From assembly GCA_958446835.1 (NCBI GenBank), contig CAUCXT010000022.1:1-48269 (forward strand): a DNA stretch of 48,269 nucleotides. The letters run 5' to 3'. This DNA is from an uncultured Eubacterium sp. Its GTDB lineage: Bacteria > Bacillota > Clostridia > Lachnospirales > Lachnospiraceae. Under the pieces are notes generated by a model. The model saw nothing but the letters and a program-made list of their open reading frames with translations, had not been told where the DNA came from and ran no database searches. Within the stretch, counting starts at the first letter, position 1; every line of letters begins with the position of its first letter. Both the position numbers and the translations under genes were made by a program. Below are positions 6,489 to 15,853 of this stretch, piece by piece.

Positions 6489-8449
6489 GCCTGCTCACCT
6501 GCCTCTCTCACAGAAGCAGTCTGCTGTTCTTTTTTCTGTTCTTTATTAACTGTGTCCGATTCAGAAACAATTGCTCCTTCTTTATTATCTGTGTCCCCTG
6601 AGGCTTCTGCCTGCGCGGAATTGTCGACATTTTTCTGATTATTGAGAATCTTCATAAACTCTTCGCCGGTGATTGTCTCCTTCTCATACAGGTACATGGC
6701 AAGCTCATCAAGCTTCGCCCTGTTGTCCGCAAGAAGCTTCTTCGCCTTCTCATGCTCACGCTTTACAAGCTCAACAACCTTTCTGTCAATCTCCTTCTGC
6801 GTGTCGGCTGAGCAGCTAAGAGAGGTATCGCCGCCAAGGTACTGATTGGTGACAGTCTCCATGGCAACCATGTCGAATTCCTCTGTCATGCCGTATCTGG
6901 TAATCATAGCACGCGCAAGCTTCGTCGCCTGCTCAATATCATTGGAAGCTCCTGTTGTAATCTCATTGAACACAACCTCCTCAGCGGCACGTCCACCTGT
7001 GAATGTAGCAATCTTGTTCTCAATCTCCTTCTTATTCATAAGGTATTTGTCACCCTGCTCCACCTGCATTGTGTAGCCGAGCGCGCCTGAGGTACGCGGT
7101 ATAATGGTAATCTTCTGAACCGGAGCTGAGTTAGTCTGAAGCGCTGCCACAAGCGCATGCCCTATCTCATGGTATGCGACTATCTTCTTCTCCTCATCGG
7201 AGAGAACCGCATTCTTCTTCTGATAGCCTGCGATAACGACCTCAATGCTCTCCTCCAAATCCGCCTGTGTGACAACAGTTCTGTTGTTTCTAACGGTTCT
7301 GAGCGCGGCTTCATTTATAATGTTGGCAAGCTCCGCACCTGAGGCACCGGACGCCATACGCGCTATCGTGTGGAAATCCACATCATCCGAGAGCCTGATT
7401 TTTCTTGCATGAACCTTGAGTATCGCCTCACGTCCTGCAAGATCCGGAAGCTCAACCGGAACACGCCTGTCAAAACGTCCCGGTCTGGTGAGAGCCGGGT
7501 CAAGCGACTCCGGACGGTTGGTTGCAGCTAAAATGATTACACCGTTGTTTCCCTCAAATCCATCCATCTCTGTGAGAAGCTGGTTAAGCGTCTGCTCACG
7601 CTCATCATTTCCTCCAAGCTGTCCGTCCCTCTTCTTTCCGATGGCATCTATCTCATCGATGAAAACTATACAAGGTGCCTTCTCCTTCGCCTGGCTGAAA
7701 AGATCCCTCACCTTGGAAGCACCCATTCCAACGAACATCTCAACGAACTCAGAGCCCGATATTGAGAAGAACGGAACACCCGCCTCACCTGCCACTGCCT
7801 TGGCAAGCATTGTCTTACCTGTTCCCGGAGGACCCACAAGCAGAAGCCCCTTCGGCATTGACGCTCCGACATCGGTGTACTTTGATGGGTTGTGAAGATA
7901 ATCAACTATCTCAGCAAGATTCTCCTTCGCCTCATCCTCACCTGCAACATCCGAAAAATGTATGCCCTCTGTGGACTGCACATAAATCTTGGCGTTGCTC
8001 TTTCCCATTCCGAACGCCATGGAATTTTTGCCGCCGCCCATCTGCTGCATGAGCCTTCTTGACATATACTGTCCAAGAACAATGAAAATTACAAGCGGAA
8101 GAATTCCTGTCACAAGAAAGCTTACAAGCGGAGAGGTTGTCTTTTCAATCTCCTTGGCAAACGTCGCCCCTGCATTGTACAGGCGCTCCGTGAGGTTAGG
8201 GTCATCCATCGTTCCGGTCTTGTAAATCATCTGCTTGTCCTTGTCGGTAAACACAATCTCCGAATTACCTACCTCAACTTCACCGATATTCTTTTCCTCT
8301 ATCATCTTCATGAATGTGCCGTAATCAACCTGTGTGACCTGACGCTCCATAAGAATCGGGGATACAATAAGATTAAACAGAACTATAAGCAACAGAACTA
8401 TGCCGTAGTAGAATATCAACGGCTTCTTAGGTGATTTGATTTCCTTCAT
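6485..8449 (-). CDS. ftsH: ATP-dependent zinc metalloprotease FtsH
   Basis: Membrane-anchored AAA+ protease that unfolds and degrades membrane and regulatory proteins. Of 654 residues: transmembrane helix 1 (about 10-34), extracytoplasmic domain (35-105), helix 2 (106-128), AAA+ domain with Walker A GPPGTGKT (206-213), Walker B CIVFIDEIDAIG, the second region of homology (ATNRPESLDPALTRPGRFDR) and the zinc motif HEIGH (427-431). The middle residue is Ile where Ala is usual; both His and the Glu are intact. The C-terminal tail is charged and low-complexity. A weak promoter candidate lies at 8513-8541; the downstream DUF308 gene is coupled. Confidence 0.96.
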   Translation of the reverse strand: MKEIKSPKKPLIFYYGIVLLLIVLFNLIVSPILMERQVTQVDYGTFMKMIEEKNIGEVEVGNSEIVFTDKDKQMIYKTGTMDDPNLTERLYNAGATFAKEIEKTTSPLVSFLVTGILPLVIFIVLGQYMSRRLMQQMGGGKNSMAFGMGKSNAKIYVQSTEGIHFSDVAGEDEAKENLAEIVDYLHNPSKYTDVGASMPKGLLLVGPPGTGKTMLAKAVAGEAGVPFFSISGSEFVEMFVGMGASKVRDLFSQAKEKAPCIVFIDEIDAIGKKRDGQLGGNDEREQTLNQLLTEMDGFEGNNGVIILAATNRPESLDPALTRPGRFDRRVPVELPDLAGREAILKVHARKIRLSDDVDFHTIARMASGASGAELANIINEAALRTVRNNRTVVTQADLEESIEVVIAGYQKKNAVLSDEEKKIVAYHEIGHALVAALQTNSAPVQKITIIPRTSGALGYTMQVEQGDKYLMNKKEIENKIATFTGGRAAEEVVFNEITTGASNDIEQATKLARAMITRYGMTEEFDMVAMETVTNQYLGGDTSLSCSADTQKEIDRKVVELVKREHEKAKKLLADNRAKLDELAMYLYEKETITGEEFMKILNNQKNVDNSAQAEASGDTDNKEGAIVSESDTVNKEQKKEQQTASVREAGEQA

Positions 8450-8512
8450 ACCTTGTCCTCCTGATGTAAAATATATTCTTAGGTGCCACTCTCCGGCACT
8501 GCTATTAAATAT

Positions 8513-8541
8513 ATTATATCACTTGAGATATTAACATTCTA
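8513..8541 (-). promoter_or_regulatory. Weak promoter candidate for ftsH
   Basis: Perfect TATAAT (8513-8518) with TAGAAT (8536-8541) 17 bases upstream. The -35 matches only 3/6, so any strength would rest on the -10 element. Confidence 0.35.
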
Positions 8542-8603
8542 CAGAGGAAGATTAAGGATTTATAACTTAATTATAAAAATTTTTCAGCACGGCATATATA
8601 CAA

Positions 8604-8650
8604 TAAAAACCGATAGAGTACCACCACACAATGCATACCCTATCGGTTCT
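8604..8650 (-). terminator. Terminator of the cytidylate-kinase-like gene
   Basis: AACCGATAG / CTATCGGTT stem (8608-8616 and 8640-8648) with a 23-base partly paired loop. The minus-strand transcript ends in TTTTTATTG. Confidence 0.75.
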
Positions 8651-8669
8651 TTCAGTTCATATTAACTAT

Positions 8670-9269
8670 TCAGTGTTTCAGCTCTCTCTCACCGTCAATA
8701 AAATGTGCGATGATATCCGCCGTCTTATCAACTCCAAGTCTGCTGTTGATACAGATGTCATAATTTCTTGAGTCGCCCCACTTGCCCTGACAGTAGCGGT
8801 TGTGATAGGTCTTTCTCTTCTTATCCTGCTGCTCAATCAGCTTAACCGCCTTATCTCTTGTGGTCTGATAGCGCTCCATAATTCTGTGAATCTTGTTCTC
8901 CATATTTCCAAGTACGAATATCGTCACAAGGTTAGGATTTTCCTTGAGAACCTCCTCCGCGCATCTTCCGACAATGACAAATGACTTGCCCTCATCAGCC
9001 ATACCCTTGAGATACTTGAACTGCATCCACGCAAGATTCTCCTCCGGTGACGTGCTGAAGCCCCTTACAGACCTTGTGAAAAATGAAGCCTTGGACTTCT
9101 CATCGTACTTTCCAAGAGCCTGCGCATCAAGATTCTTCTGATCCGCAATGTCCTCCAGCAGATTGCTGTCATATAGAGGAATATTGTACTTCTCAGAAAG
9201 AAGCTGTGCCACCGCATGACCGCCGCTTCCGAATTCACGGCTTACTGCAATAATAAGTTGTTCACCCAT
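8670..9269 (-). CDS. Cytidylate kinase-like family protein
   Basis: Predicted cytosolic P-loop nucleotide kinase of the family that resembles Cmk but is distinct from housekeeping CMP kinase. The 199-residue protein starts with IIAVSREFGSGGHAVAQLL (residues 5-23), a P-loop variant (SREFGSGGH) typical of the group. VGRCAEEVL (about 100-108) and an Arg-rich lid region (RIMERYQTTRDKA, KKRKTYHNRYCQGKWGDSRNYD, read as separate blocks) follow. ATG 9269 has GGAGGCG upstream. It is monocistronic with its own terminator. True substrate unknown; these proteins are common in Clostridia and often misnamed Cmk. Confidence 0.82.
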   Translation of the reverse strand: MGEQLIIAVSREFGSGGHAVAQLLSEKYNIPLYDSNLLEDIADQKNLDAQALGKYDEKSKASFFTRSVRGFSTSPEENLAWMQFKYLKGMADEGKSFVIVGRCAEEVLKENPNLVTIFVLGNMENKIHRIMERYQTTRDKAVKLIEQQDKKRKTYHNRYCQGKWGDSRNYDICINSRLGVDKTADIIAHFIDGERELKH

Positions 9270-9365
9270 ATAAAACGCCTCCTACCCGGCATATTGCTGT
9301 GATTCCAAAAAGACAATAGATTTTCATGTTGCTGCAAAATGTTATGTCTTAAACAAGCATCAAAT

Positions 9366-9422
9366 AAATATAACTATTCAGAATCACATTTGCAAAACTG
9401 CTGCCTCTGAATAGTTATATTT
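9366..9422. terminator. Long inverted repeat, possible terminator of the permease
   Basis: Perfect 17-bp arms AAATATAACTATTCAGA (9366-9382) and its complement (9406-9422) with a 23-base loop. It lies about 115 bases past the permease stop. The U-tract is weak (ATTTATTTG), so this may be a processing or operator structure rather than an efficient terminator. A 14-bp direct repeat CTTATTTTGTAAAT occurs nearby at 9436 and 9505. Confidence 0.5.
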
Positions 9423-9536
9423 TAACTTAAAATACCTTATTTTGTAAATAGTTTTCTTAAAATAATTTGAAATATTCTAACAATTGTTTATGTAAAATAA
9501 ACTACTTATTTTGTAAATCCATGCAATTCCATCATC

Positions 9537-10892
9537 CTAGAGATATCTCACATAAATGCTTACCATTGACAAAAGAATTACAATGACCGTCGCAGGAACC
9601 GCAACCTTACAGTACTTGCCCCATGTCACTGGGTAGCCCTCTCTTGAGGCTATTGACGTACCGACTACGTTAGCAGAAGCACCGATAGGGGTTGCACTTC
9701 CACCGATATCGGTTCCCATCGCAAGTGTCCATGAAAGAACAGAAAGATCCGCACCTGTTGTCGCAGCAAGTGTCTTTATAACTGGTATCATCGTAGCTGC
9801 AAACGGAATGTTGTCGATAAATGCGCTGGCAATAGCTGATACCCAGATGATAATTGCTATCATTACCATTATATTTCCACCGCTTACTTTTCCGATAAAC
9901 TGCGCAAAAATCTCAAGAATACCTGTCTGCTCAAGTCCACCTACCACAAAGAAAAGACCGATAAAGAAGAGCAGTGTCTTATAGTCAACGCCCTTGAGTA
10001 TTGCCTTTGCATTCTTGCCTGATGTGAGAAGCGTTATGATCGCAATAAATGTACCGATAAATGCAACCGTAAGTCCTGTCTGTGCATGTGTGATAAGAAG
10101 TGCGACAGCGATAAGGAATATGACTGTGCTTATCGCAAAAGCCTTCTTATCTGTTATTGCCGACTTAGGTGAAGGCATCTTGGATATATCCACATCCCCA
10201 CCTGCCTTGCCAAGCTCTTTTCTAAAGCACAGATAAAAGTATACGACTATAACAACAAGTGATATGACTGCAATAAGTCCTGTGTTGGTTACGAAGTCTG
10301 CAAATGAGTATCCAAGTGATGTACCTATAATAATATTAGGTGGATCTCCGCACATAGTGGCTGAACCACCGAGGTTCGCGCAGAATATCTCCGACAGAAT
10401 AATCGGCACAGGGTTAAACTTAAGAAGCTGTGCAAGCTCAACGGTAACTGCAGCAAGGAACAAAATTACAGTAATACTGTCGATAAACATGGCAAGAACG
10501 AATGACATTACCATGAATGTAAGGAAGATTGGGATAACCTTATATTTAACAAGCTTTGCAATGGTCATGCAGAGCCAGCGGAAAAATCCCGCCTTCGCCA
10601 TTCCTTCCACCATTATCATCATTCCAGCAAGGAATATGATGGTCGCCCAGTTAACTCCGCTGGTACTCTCAGACGAGCTTCCCGCCTCATACCAGAAGCC
10701 GAGCGTAAATATGTTTCTAACATTAAGTGTCTCAGTAAAGGCACTCATGCTGTGCATTGACAGGCCAAATACAAACACTGCCGTAGCAAGTCCACAGCAC
10801 AGCGTGACAAGACATTTTTCTATCTTGTCCGTGATAATGAGCACAAACATCACTATAAAAATGGTGAGTGCCAGAATCTTTGCTATCATCAT
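9537..10892 (-). CDS. ArsB/NhaD/SLC13-type ion transporter permease
   Basis: Integral membrane carrier of the ion-transporter superfamily, 451 residues with about 11-12 hydrophobic helices. Two internally related halves each carry a re-entrant signature: NLGGSATMCGDPPNIIIGT (about 172-190) and the counterpart GGSATPIGASANVVGTS (about 403-419). This places it with the P-protein/NhaD/ArsB/citrate-type permeases, which move anions or exchange Na+/H+. The substrate cannot be read from sequence, and no arsenic or dicarboxylate genes are adjacent to help. It is transcribed alone from a good promoter at 10934-10962. Confidence 0.85.
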   Translation of the reverse strand: MMIAKILALTIFIVMFVLIITDKIEKCLVTLCCGLATAVFVFGLSMHSMSAFTETLNVRNIFTLGFWYEAGSSSESTSGVNWATIIFLAGMMIMVEGMAKAGFFRWLCMTIAKLVKYKVIPIFLTFMVMSFVLAMFIDSITVILFLAAVTVELAQLLKFNPVPIILSEIFCANLGGSATMCGDPPNIIIGTSLGYSFADFVTNTGLIAVISLVVIVVYFYLCFRKELGKAGGDVDISKMPSPKSAITDKKAFAISTVIFLIAVALLITHAQTGLTVAFIGTFIAIITLLTSGKNAKAILKGVDYKTLLFFIGLFFVVGGLEQTGILEIFAQFIGKVSGGNIMVMIAIIIWVSAIASAFIDNIPFAATMIPVIKTLAATTGADLSVLSWTLAMGTDIGGSATPIGASANVVGTSIASREGYPVTWGKYCKVAVPATVIVILLSMVSIYVRYL

Positions 10893-10933
10893 AGCTCTTT
10901 CCTCCGTTATATCTCTAAAAGTCTTACCGAGCT

Positions 10934-10962
10934 ATTATACACTAGTAAATCTACAATGTCAC
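10934..10962 (-). promoter_or_regulatory. Sigma-A promoter of the permease
   Basis: GTGACA (10957-10962), 17 bases, TATAAT (10934-10939); 5/6 and 6/6 matches. Confidence 0.75.
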
Positions 10963-11041
10963 GTTAGAAAAGCAAAGTTTTACCATTTATTTTCCGCATT
11001 CTTGACCCTGGTGTCCGTCTCTTGTATTCTAAGAGCAAGAA

Positions 11042-11608
11042 TCAGTTCCCCCTTTTTTCTGCGTCTGCATCCTTCTCCGGCAGGCTGCCGTAGTCGTCCG
11101 ATTTTTTGAACTCCTCATACGCATCATCGTAAGCTGCCATAAGCTCCTTGCGCGCCGGGTCATCCTCCGGTATGCGTGACACCGTATCCGTATACAACTC
11201 CTGTGCCTCCTCCTTCGATTTACAGCTTTTAAGCTGCGCCTCAAGTGCTTCCCTCTGTGCCTGTATGCGTGCCACCTTCATATATGTGACCGGGTCATAC
11301 TTTCTAAGGTAAGCCATCTCATCCTGTGTGAGCTTCTTCCCACTCTGTATCTTGGCGTATATCTTCTTTATGAATCTTTCCCTCTGCGCATCCGTCATCC
11401 CCGCTGTAGGGTCGAGATAGTCCTGCACCGCGACACGCAGCATATCCATTCTTGACGAGTATGCCACCGGCTTGGAAGTCTGCGCCGAATTGTCTCCATT
11501 TGACAAATTTTTCCCAAACACCGCCTTCAACTTGTCAAATGCAGTCTGTCCATCACCGCTTACACTTGTCTTAAGGCTCTTAAGATTTACATTTACATTC
11601 TGTGACAT
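11042..11608 (-). CDS. Hypothetical helical protein, 188 aa
   Basis: Not recognised by name. Soluble, strongly charged and predicted helical: a Ser/Asn-rich N terminus (about 1-45), then a helical core with MTDAQRERFIKKIYAKI and LTQDEMAYLRKYDPVTYMKV, and a Lys/Glu-rich coiled-coil-like segment (about 110-170). Proteins with a GKKLTxxEMxYLrkYdPxxYxK-type segment recur in Lachnospiraceae from memory, without an assigned function. I start it at ATG 11606-11608, with AAGGGGG upstream, rather than at the longer frame to 11674, which runs through a terminator hairpin. It appears monocistronic. Confidence 0.75.
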   Translation of the reverse strand: MSQNVNVNLKSLKTSVSGDGQTAFDKLKAVFGKNLSNGDNSAQTSKPVAYSSRMDMLRVAVQDYLDPTAGMTDAQRERFIKKIYAKIQSGKKLTQDEMAYLRKYDPVTYMKVARIQAQREALEAQLKSCKSKEEAQELYTDTVSRIPEDDPARKELMAAYDDAYEEFKKSDDYGSLPEKDADAEKRGN

Positions 11609-11672
11609 AAAATCCCCCTTTCTCTTCTGACACCAAGTGTCCCAAACGCGCCCACAAAGGTGGCGCATAAGC

Positions 11673-11704
11673 AAAAAAGGACAGCACCAATAAACGTGCT
11701 GTCC
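11673..11704 (-). terminator. Intrinsic terminator of the acyltransferase gene
   Basis: Perfect 9-bp stem GGACAGCAC (11679-11687) / complement (11696-11704), 8-base loop, followed on the minus strand by six T residues. Confidence 0.9.
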
Positions 11705-11810
11705 GTAGCAATTTTTACATCCGTGTAATATTCAACAACCAATAATTATTTGTCATACAGATTATATATCGGATGAATCCGTATTTAATTGAGTAATTCA
11801 GTTGAGCATT

Positions 11811-12905
11811 TTATTTCTTAAAAACCAATTGACAAAAAATACCCGGCAATTTCCCCACCAGCATATAAATCGCATATATTAGTACGCCAACACAGAATGT
11901 TCCCATTGTCCATATAAAGAAATCCTTAAAAAACATTCCCATATTGTCATGCAGTGGTGTAATCCAGTCATGTATTTTCCATATTGAATAGACAAATTCA
12001 TTATCATGGATCAGATACACCATAAATGTAGAAGCTCCCAGATAATTGATAATCTTACTCTCAGGAAGATTGATTCTCCTGAACAATTCAAATACAGCGA
12101 CCGCAAGTATTATAGGTACAAATTGATGGTTTGCATATAACGGTATCGTCTGCAGAAATACTCCGGTGTCCCCGGCATTATAAGCCTGAATATTTTTCGC
12201 CGCCGCGATATAATAATTACTGCACACAAGCAGATTTATCAAGATAATTACAGCCACTAACGCCCATGCCCTTATTTTTCCAAACGGATTATATTTTCTG
12301 ATAAATCCCCCCAATGAATATAAGAATATTCCTGTAAAAATAACTTCCAGACCCGTCACAAAATTTACCAGAATATATCTGCTATAATATAATGAAACCA
12401 TTGCAAAAAGAACAGCAAGAAACATTATATAATTCTTCTTATCCATCCGTTCCAATAAGTTGTTCAAAAACAATTTTCCCAGAACAATTATTATAAAATA
12501 ATAGCCAACAAACCATGAGAGGTTATTAAAGCCATTGAAATCAATTAAAGTTAATGAAAGCTTCGGAAATTTATTATATGCAACAATTGATGCCAGACCG
12601 ATAATTACGGCGGCAAATGCCAGTTGTGACAATAATTTTTTGGCCGGCTTTGTAAGGTCAATGCTATTTCCTTTGTGTGCCATGAAATATCCCGATATTA
12701 TAATAAAAATGGCATTCCCCATCTGTCCCATCGGTGACACTAATACTAACACCAGTAATCGCATTGAGATATCGGGAGAATAAAATCCATTGGGGCGTAT
12801 GCTTATAAGCTGCTCATTTATACAATGACAAAAAATATGATATCCCACTATCATTATCATTGCAAGTACTCTAAGAAGCTCAATACTTGTGTTCTTTTTG
12901 TTCAT
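11811..12905 (-). CDS. Acyltransferase family 3 membrane protein
   Basis: Predicted membrane O-acyltransferase that moves acetyl or another acyl group onto a cell-surface polysaccharide or peptidoglycan-linked sugar. The 364-residue protein has about ten hydrophobic helices. It opens with NKKNTSIELLRVLAMIMIVGYHIF, in which the Arg and, ten residues on, the His form the conserved N-terminal R-X10-H pattern of the OafA/OatA/WecH superfamily. No C-terminal SGNH domain is attached. ATG 12905 is preceded by GGAGG at 6-base spacing, so the longer reading frame to 12941 is not used. Target glycan unknown; the next gene upstream is a galactanase but is unlikely to be functionally linked. Confidence 0.88.
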   Translation of the reverse strand: MNKKNTSIELLRVLAMIMIVGYHIFCHCINEQLISIRPNGFYSPDISMRLLVLVLVSPMGQMGNAIFIIISGYFMAHKGNSIDLTKPAKKLLSQLAFAAVIIGLASIVAYNKFPKLSLTLIDFNGFNNLSWFVGYYFIIIVLGKLFLNNLLERMDKKNYIMFLAVLFAMVSLYYSRYILVNFVTGLEVIFTGIFLYSLGGFIRKYNPFGKIRAWALVAVIILINLLVCSNYYIAAAKNIQAYNAGDTGVFLQTIPLYANHQFVPIILAVAVFELFRRINLPESKIINYLGASTFMVYLIHDNEFVYSIWKIHDWITPLHDNMGMFFKDFFIWTMGTFCVGVLIYAIYMLVGKLPGIFCQLVFKK

Positions 12906-13056
12906 GTCATCCTCCGAAACTTTTTTTATCCATTCTACCACCCTGCCTCTCTCACGGCAAGTTTTTTCTCTAATACTGCTTGTTTGTTTATTTTTATCTA
13001 TAATCCTCCCAGATTGCTAGTACCATCCCAGAATCACAAATTCCGGTGTCACAACA

Positions 13057-13101
13057 CAAAAAGCCCAAGTACACCTAAATCTAAGCGCACTTGAGCTTTT
13101 C
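13057..13101 (-). terminator. Terminator of the GH53 gene
   Basis: AAAAGCTCAAGT-type arm (13089-13100) pairs with ACTTGGGCTTTT (13059-13070) around a partly paired loop, ending in a T-run on the minus strand. Confidence 0.8.
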
Positions 13102-13152
13102 CCAAAACATAATTCCCTTGTTGGGACACCGGTGTCAGACCCCCGTCCCAGA

Positions 13153-15333
13153 TTATTCTCCCACTCTGTTGAGTGTCACATCATCGACCGTGCCCCAGCT
13201 TCCGCCATTGCACTTCATACGCACTCCTACTACAATACTGTCACCTGTAAGCTTAATTTCAGTGATGGTCGGCTCCTTCCAATCTGCGTAGCCTGTGAGC
13301 TCAAACTGCTGAGTATACTCCTGTCCATCCGCAATCGCATACAGCTCAAGCACTGATGAGCTTAACATATCACCGCCCTGTGAGAATGCAGAGAGCTTGT
13401 ATGTACCCGGTTCAAGTCCTGTGACCTCCTGTTCAATGGAGAAATCCATCTCGCTCGCAGACCAGAAGTGGAATGCTGACTCACCGGTCTTGGCATCCTT
13501 GGCATTTACCTGATAGTCGGTAGGGTTCTCCTTGCCGTTATATGTCACCTTCCACATAGATGTGTCCGAATCCTCGAAGCTTGGATTCACAACACAATTG
13601 ATAAGTTCAACTTCGATTTTTGCAACCACGGTTCTGAACTCTTCATCAAGCTCCTCATCCTGAAGAACTCCCTCAACCTCATACAGACCCCCTGCATTGG
13701 TGTCTATCGCAGCAATCTGCTCATCATTCCACACAACCGGCACCTCTTTGTTGGCTGTCTTGTCATTATAAACAACAAGTGCTGTATCAGGAAGCGTGAG
13801 CGTATCTCCCAAGTTACAGGAAACCTCAACATCAGGAACCTTCTCCACTGCAAGCGGCGCCGTCGCACCGTACTTTAACTCTCTGAATACCTTGAGCGAG
13901 TCAAGCGGATGCCCTGTGAAATCAAACATCGCCTGATTGTCCCATGAACAGCCTCCGTAATACTTACCTGCGTCCTTCGGATCATAGGAGCCAGCATAGC
14001 TGCTCGCCCAGCCGCTTCCATACTTCTCCCAAAGTGGAGAGTTATCAGCGTCAGCAGGTCCTACAGGAATCCATGTTCCTTCCCAGTAGAACACACCCAT
14101 AATGTCGGCTTCATTTGCCGCAGCGCATATATCGCGTATCATATCTGCCTGTCCCTGCACAGTTGCATCATAGCCGTCAACAAGATCACCGTCACCGGAT
14201 ACACTGTTTCCGCTTCCGTCACCATCCTCAGCGGTATAACAATATGAAGTCTCAGCAATCACAACCTTCTTGCCATAATTGTCCTGTATATATTTTGCCA
14301 TCTCCTGTATTTTATCTACCGAACCATGCCAGAATGAATAGTAGGACATTGCAAAAACATCATAATCGACCCCATATTTTTCAAGATCGGATGTAATCTT
14401 TTCAACCTCGCCCTCCTTGTCAATATCTGTGTAGTGAACAGCAACCTGAATGTCTTTTCCAGCCGCCTTTGAGACCTCACGCACTGCGCTGCTTCCCGCC
14501 TTCAGCAGCTCTGCAACTGAGGACGTGAATGACTCTCCGGACATTCCCTTATTAATCTCATTTCCCACCTGAACCATACATACATCTACACCGGCATTCA
14601 GAATATCAGTAAGGCTTGTAACCGTAAAATCATAGAGTGCATCGCTCTTCTGCTCAAGATTCATGCCCTTCCATGCCTTCGGTACATACTGCTTTGTCGG
14701 GTCCGCCCAAAAGTCTGAGTAGTGGAAATCTATGCATACCTTCATGCCATACTGTGTCGCTCTCTTACCAAGCTCAATAGCCGTGGCAACATCGTTGTTT
14801 CCACCGCCATAGCCATTGCCATTCTCATCATAAGGATCATTCCAGACACGCAGACGTATGTAATTAACACCAGCCTCGGCAAGTGTCTTGAACACATCCT
14901 GCTCCTCACCGTCAAAACCATAATACTTCGCGCCGCTGTTCTCAACCACAAGCACCGCGGAAGCATCCATTCCTCTTATAAAATCATCCGAAATATCCTC
15001 AATCGGCTGAACAAATATTCCTGACTCCTCGGAAGCAGTCGGAAGCTCGAACTTTGTCACCTCTATAGTCTCCGGGTTAATCTTTATATCCTCCGCAGTC
15101 TTTCTCTCTATAACCGGAAACTTAGTTTCTGTCTCCTGAGTCTCCTGTCCATCCACACTGCTTTCACCAACCTGAAGATTGTCGGACGAACTTGTGTTGT
15201 TGTCACTGCCGGCACTCTTGGCACATCCGGACAATGCTCCGGCGCAAAGGCTCATTGACAATGCCGTAACTGCTAAACCCCTGCCAAATCTCCTTAAATT
15301 TTTTACCGAGTCATTTTCTGTGTTTCTTTTCAT
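13153..15333 (-). CDS. GH53 arabinogalactan endo-beta-1,4-galactanase lipoprotein
   Basis: Surface-anchored enzyme predicted to cut beta-1,4-galactan side chains of pectin. The 726 residues comprise a lipoprotein signal (basic start, hydrophobic core, lipobox LSGC with Cys37), a Ser/Glu-rich linker (38-110), and a GH53 (beta/alpha)8 domain (about 117-495) opening with FIRGMDASAV. The likely acid/base is Glu259 (VQVGNEIN) and the nucleophile Glu361 (VVIAETSYCYT). A bacterial Ig-like domain (about 505-590) and a C-terminal beta-sandwich (VNPSFEDSDTSMWKV to the end) resembling galactan-binding CBM61 follow. ATG at 15333. A candidate promoter has a palindromic operator between -35 and -10. No transporter or intracellular galactosidase is adjacent. 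Confidence 0.92.
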   Translation of the reverse strand: MKRNTENDSVKNLRRFGRGLAVTALSMSLCAGALSGCAKSAGSDNNTSSSDNLQVGESSVDGQETQETETKFPVIERKTAEDIKINPETIEVTKFELPTASEESGIFVQPIEDISDDFIRGMDASAVLVVENSGAKYYGFDGEEQDVFKTLAEAGVNYIRLRVWNDPYDENGNGYGGGNNDVATAIELGKRATQYGMKVCIDFHYSDFWADPTKQYVPKAWKGMNLEQKSDALYDFTVTSLTDILNAGVDVCMVQVGNEINKGMSGESFTSSVAELLKAGSSAVREVSKAAGKDIQVAVHYTDIDKEGEVEKITSDLEKYGVDYDVFAMSYYSFWHGSVDKIQEMAKYIQDNYGKKVVIAETSYCYTAEDGDGSGNSVSGDGDLVDGYDATVQGQADMIRDICAAANEADIMGVFYWEGTWIPVGPADADNSPLWEKYGSGWASSYAGSYDPKDAGKYYGGCSWDNQAMFDFTGHPLDSLKVFRELKYGATAPLAVEKVPDVEVSCNLGDTLTLPDTALVVYNDKTANKEVPVVWNDEQIAAIDTNAGGLYEVEGVLQDEELDEEFRTVVAKIEVELINCVVNPSFEDSDTSMWKVTYNGKENPTDYQVNAKDAKTGESAFHFWSASEMDFSIEQEVTGLEPGTYKLSAFSQGGDMLSSSVLELYAIADGQEYTQQFELTGYADWKEPTITEIKLTGDSIVVGVRMKCNGGSWGTVDDVTLNRVGE

Positions 15334-15357
15334 GATATACCTCTCTTTTACTACAAC

Positions 15358-15373
15358 ATATTAGGGCTAATAT
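15358..15373. promoter_or_regulatory. Palindrome before the GH53 gene
   Basis: ATATTAG-GG-CTAATAT, perfect 7-bp arms, 25 bases upstream of the start codon. It could be an operator or a leader hairpin. Confidence 0.35.
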
Positions 15374-15399
15374 CCCTTACTTACGATGAGAAATTATCC

Positions 15400-15427
15400 A
15401 TCTTATTCTCCAACAATTTGTTGTAAA
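15400..15427 (-). promoter_or_regulatory. Candidate promoter/operator of the GH53 gene
   Basis: TTTACA (15422-15427), 16 bases, TAAGAT (15400-15405). The spacer contains the palindrome CAACAATTTGTTG (15411-15423), a suitable place for a repressor controlling a sugar-inducible enzyme. The -10 match is only 4/6. Confidence 0.35.
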
Positions 15428-15799
15428 TTAGTGGAATAAAGCCCTTCCTTTTCTTACATTTTAAGGCAAATATCTGCTATTTTCAATCATTATTAATTTT
15501 AATTAATTTCGTCACTTCTTTCGAAATAATCAGCAAAAAGATACCCGAACCATGTGCAGATTCATATTCTAATACTCAGCTTATCTGCCCACAGTCTACC
15601 TGGGTTCTTGGCTCCCTATACCTCTTCACAGATATATGGACTACATTAAGCGGTATACAGATATTAAGATTGGATTTAGATACAGATATTACTTCAATTA
15701 AATATCATTACAATTATTATTTATATGCTGCGTATTCCGGCACAGAATCATGCCCTAAATATATAAAGAAAATTTGAATGTTTGAAACTTATAAAAGAA
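15428..15799. other. Gene-free stretch upstream of the GH53 gene
   Basis: AT-rich. No reading frame with a ribosome-binding site and no recognisable RNA gene were found here. Two short copies of ACAGATAT (about 15631 and 15656) and a related ACAGATATT (about 15690) stand out but are too short to interpret. Confidence 0.4.
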
Positions 15800-15825
15800 C
15801 TGGGGAAGTATAAATACTTCCCCAG
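15800..15825 (-). terminator. Intrinsic terminator of tuf
   Basis: Perfect 11-bp stem CTGGGGAAGTA / complement with a TAAA loop, then TTCTTTTAT on the minus strand. Confidence 0.9.
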
Positions 15826-15853
15826 AATAAAAGCTATATGCTATCTATCAAGA

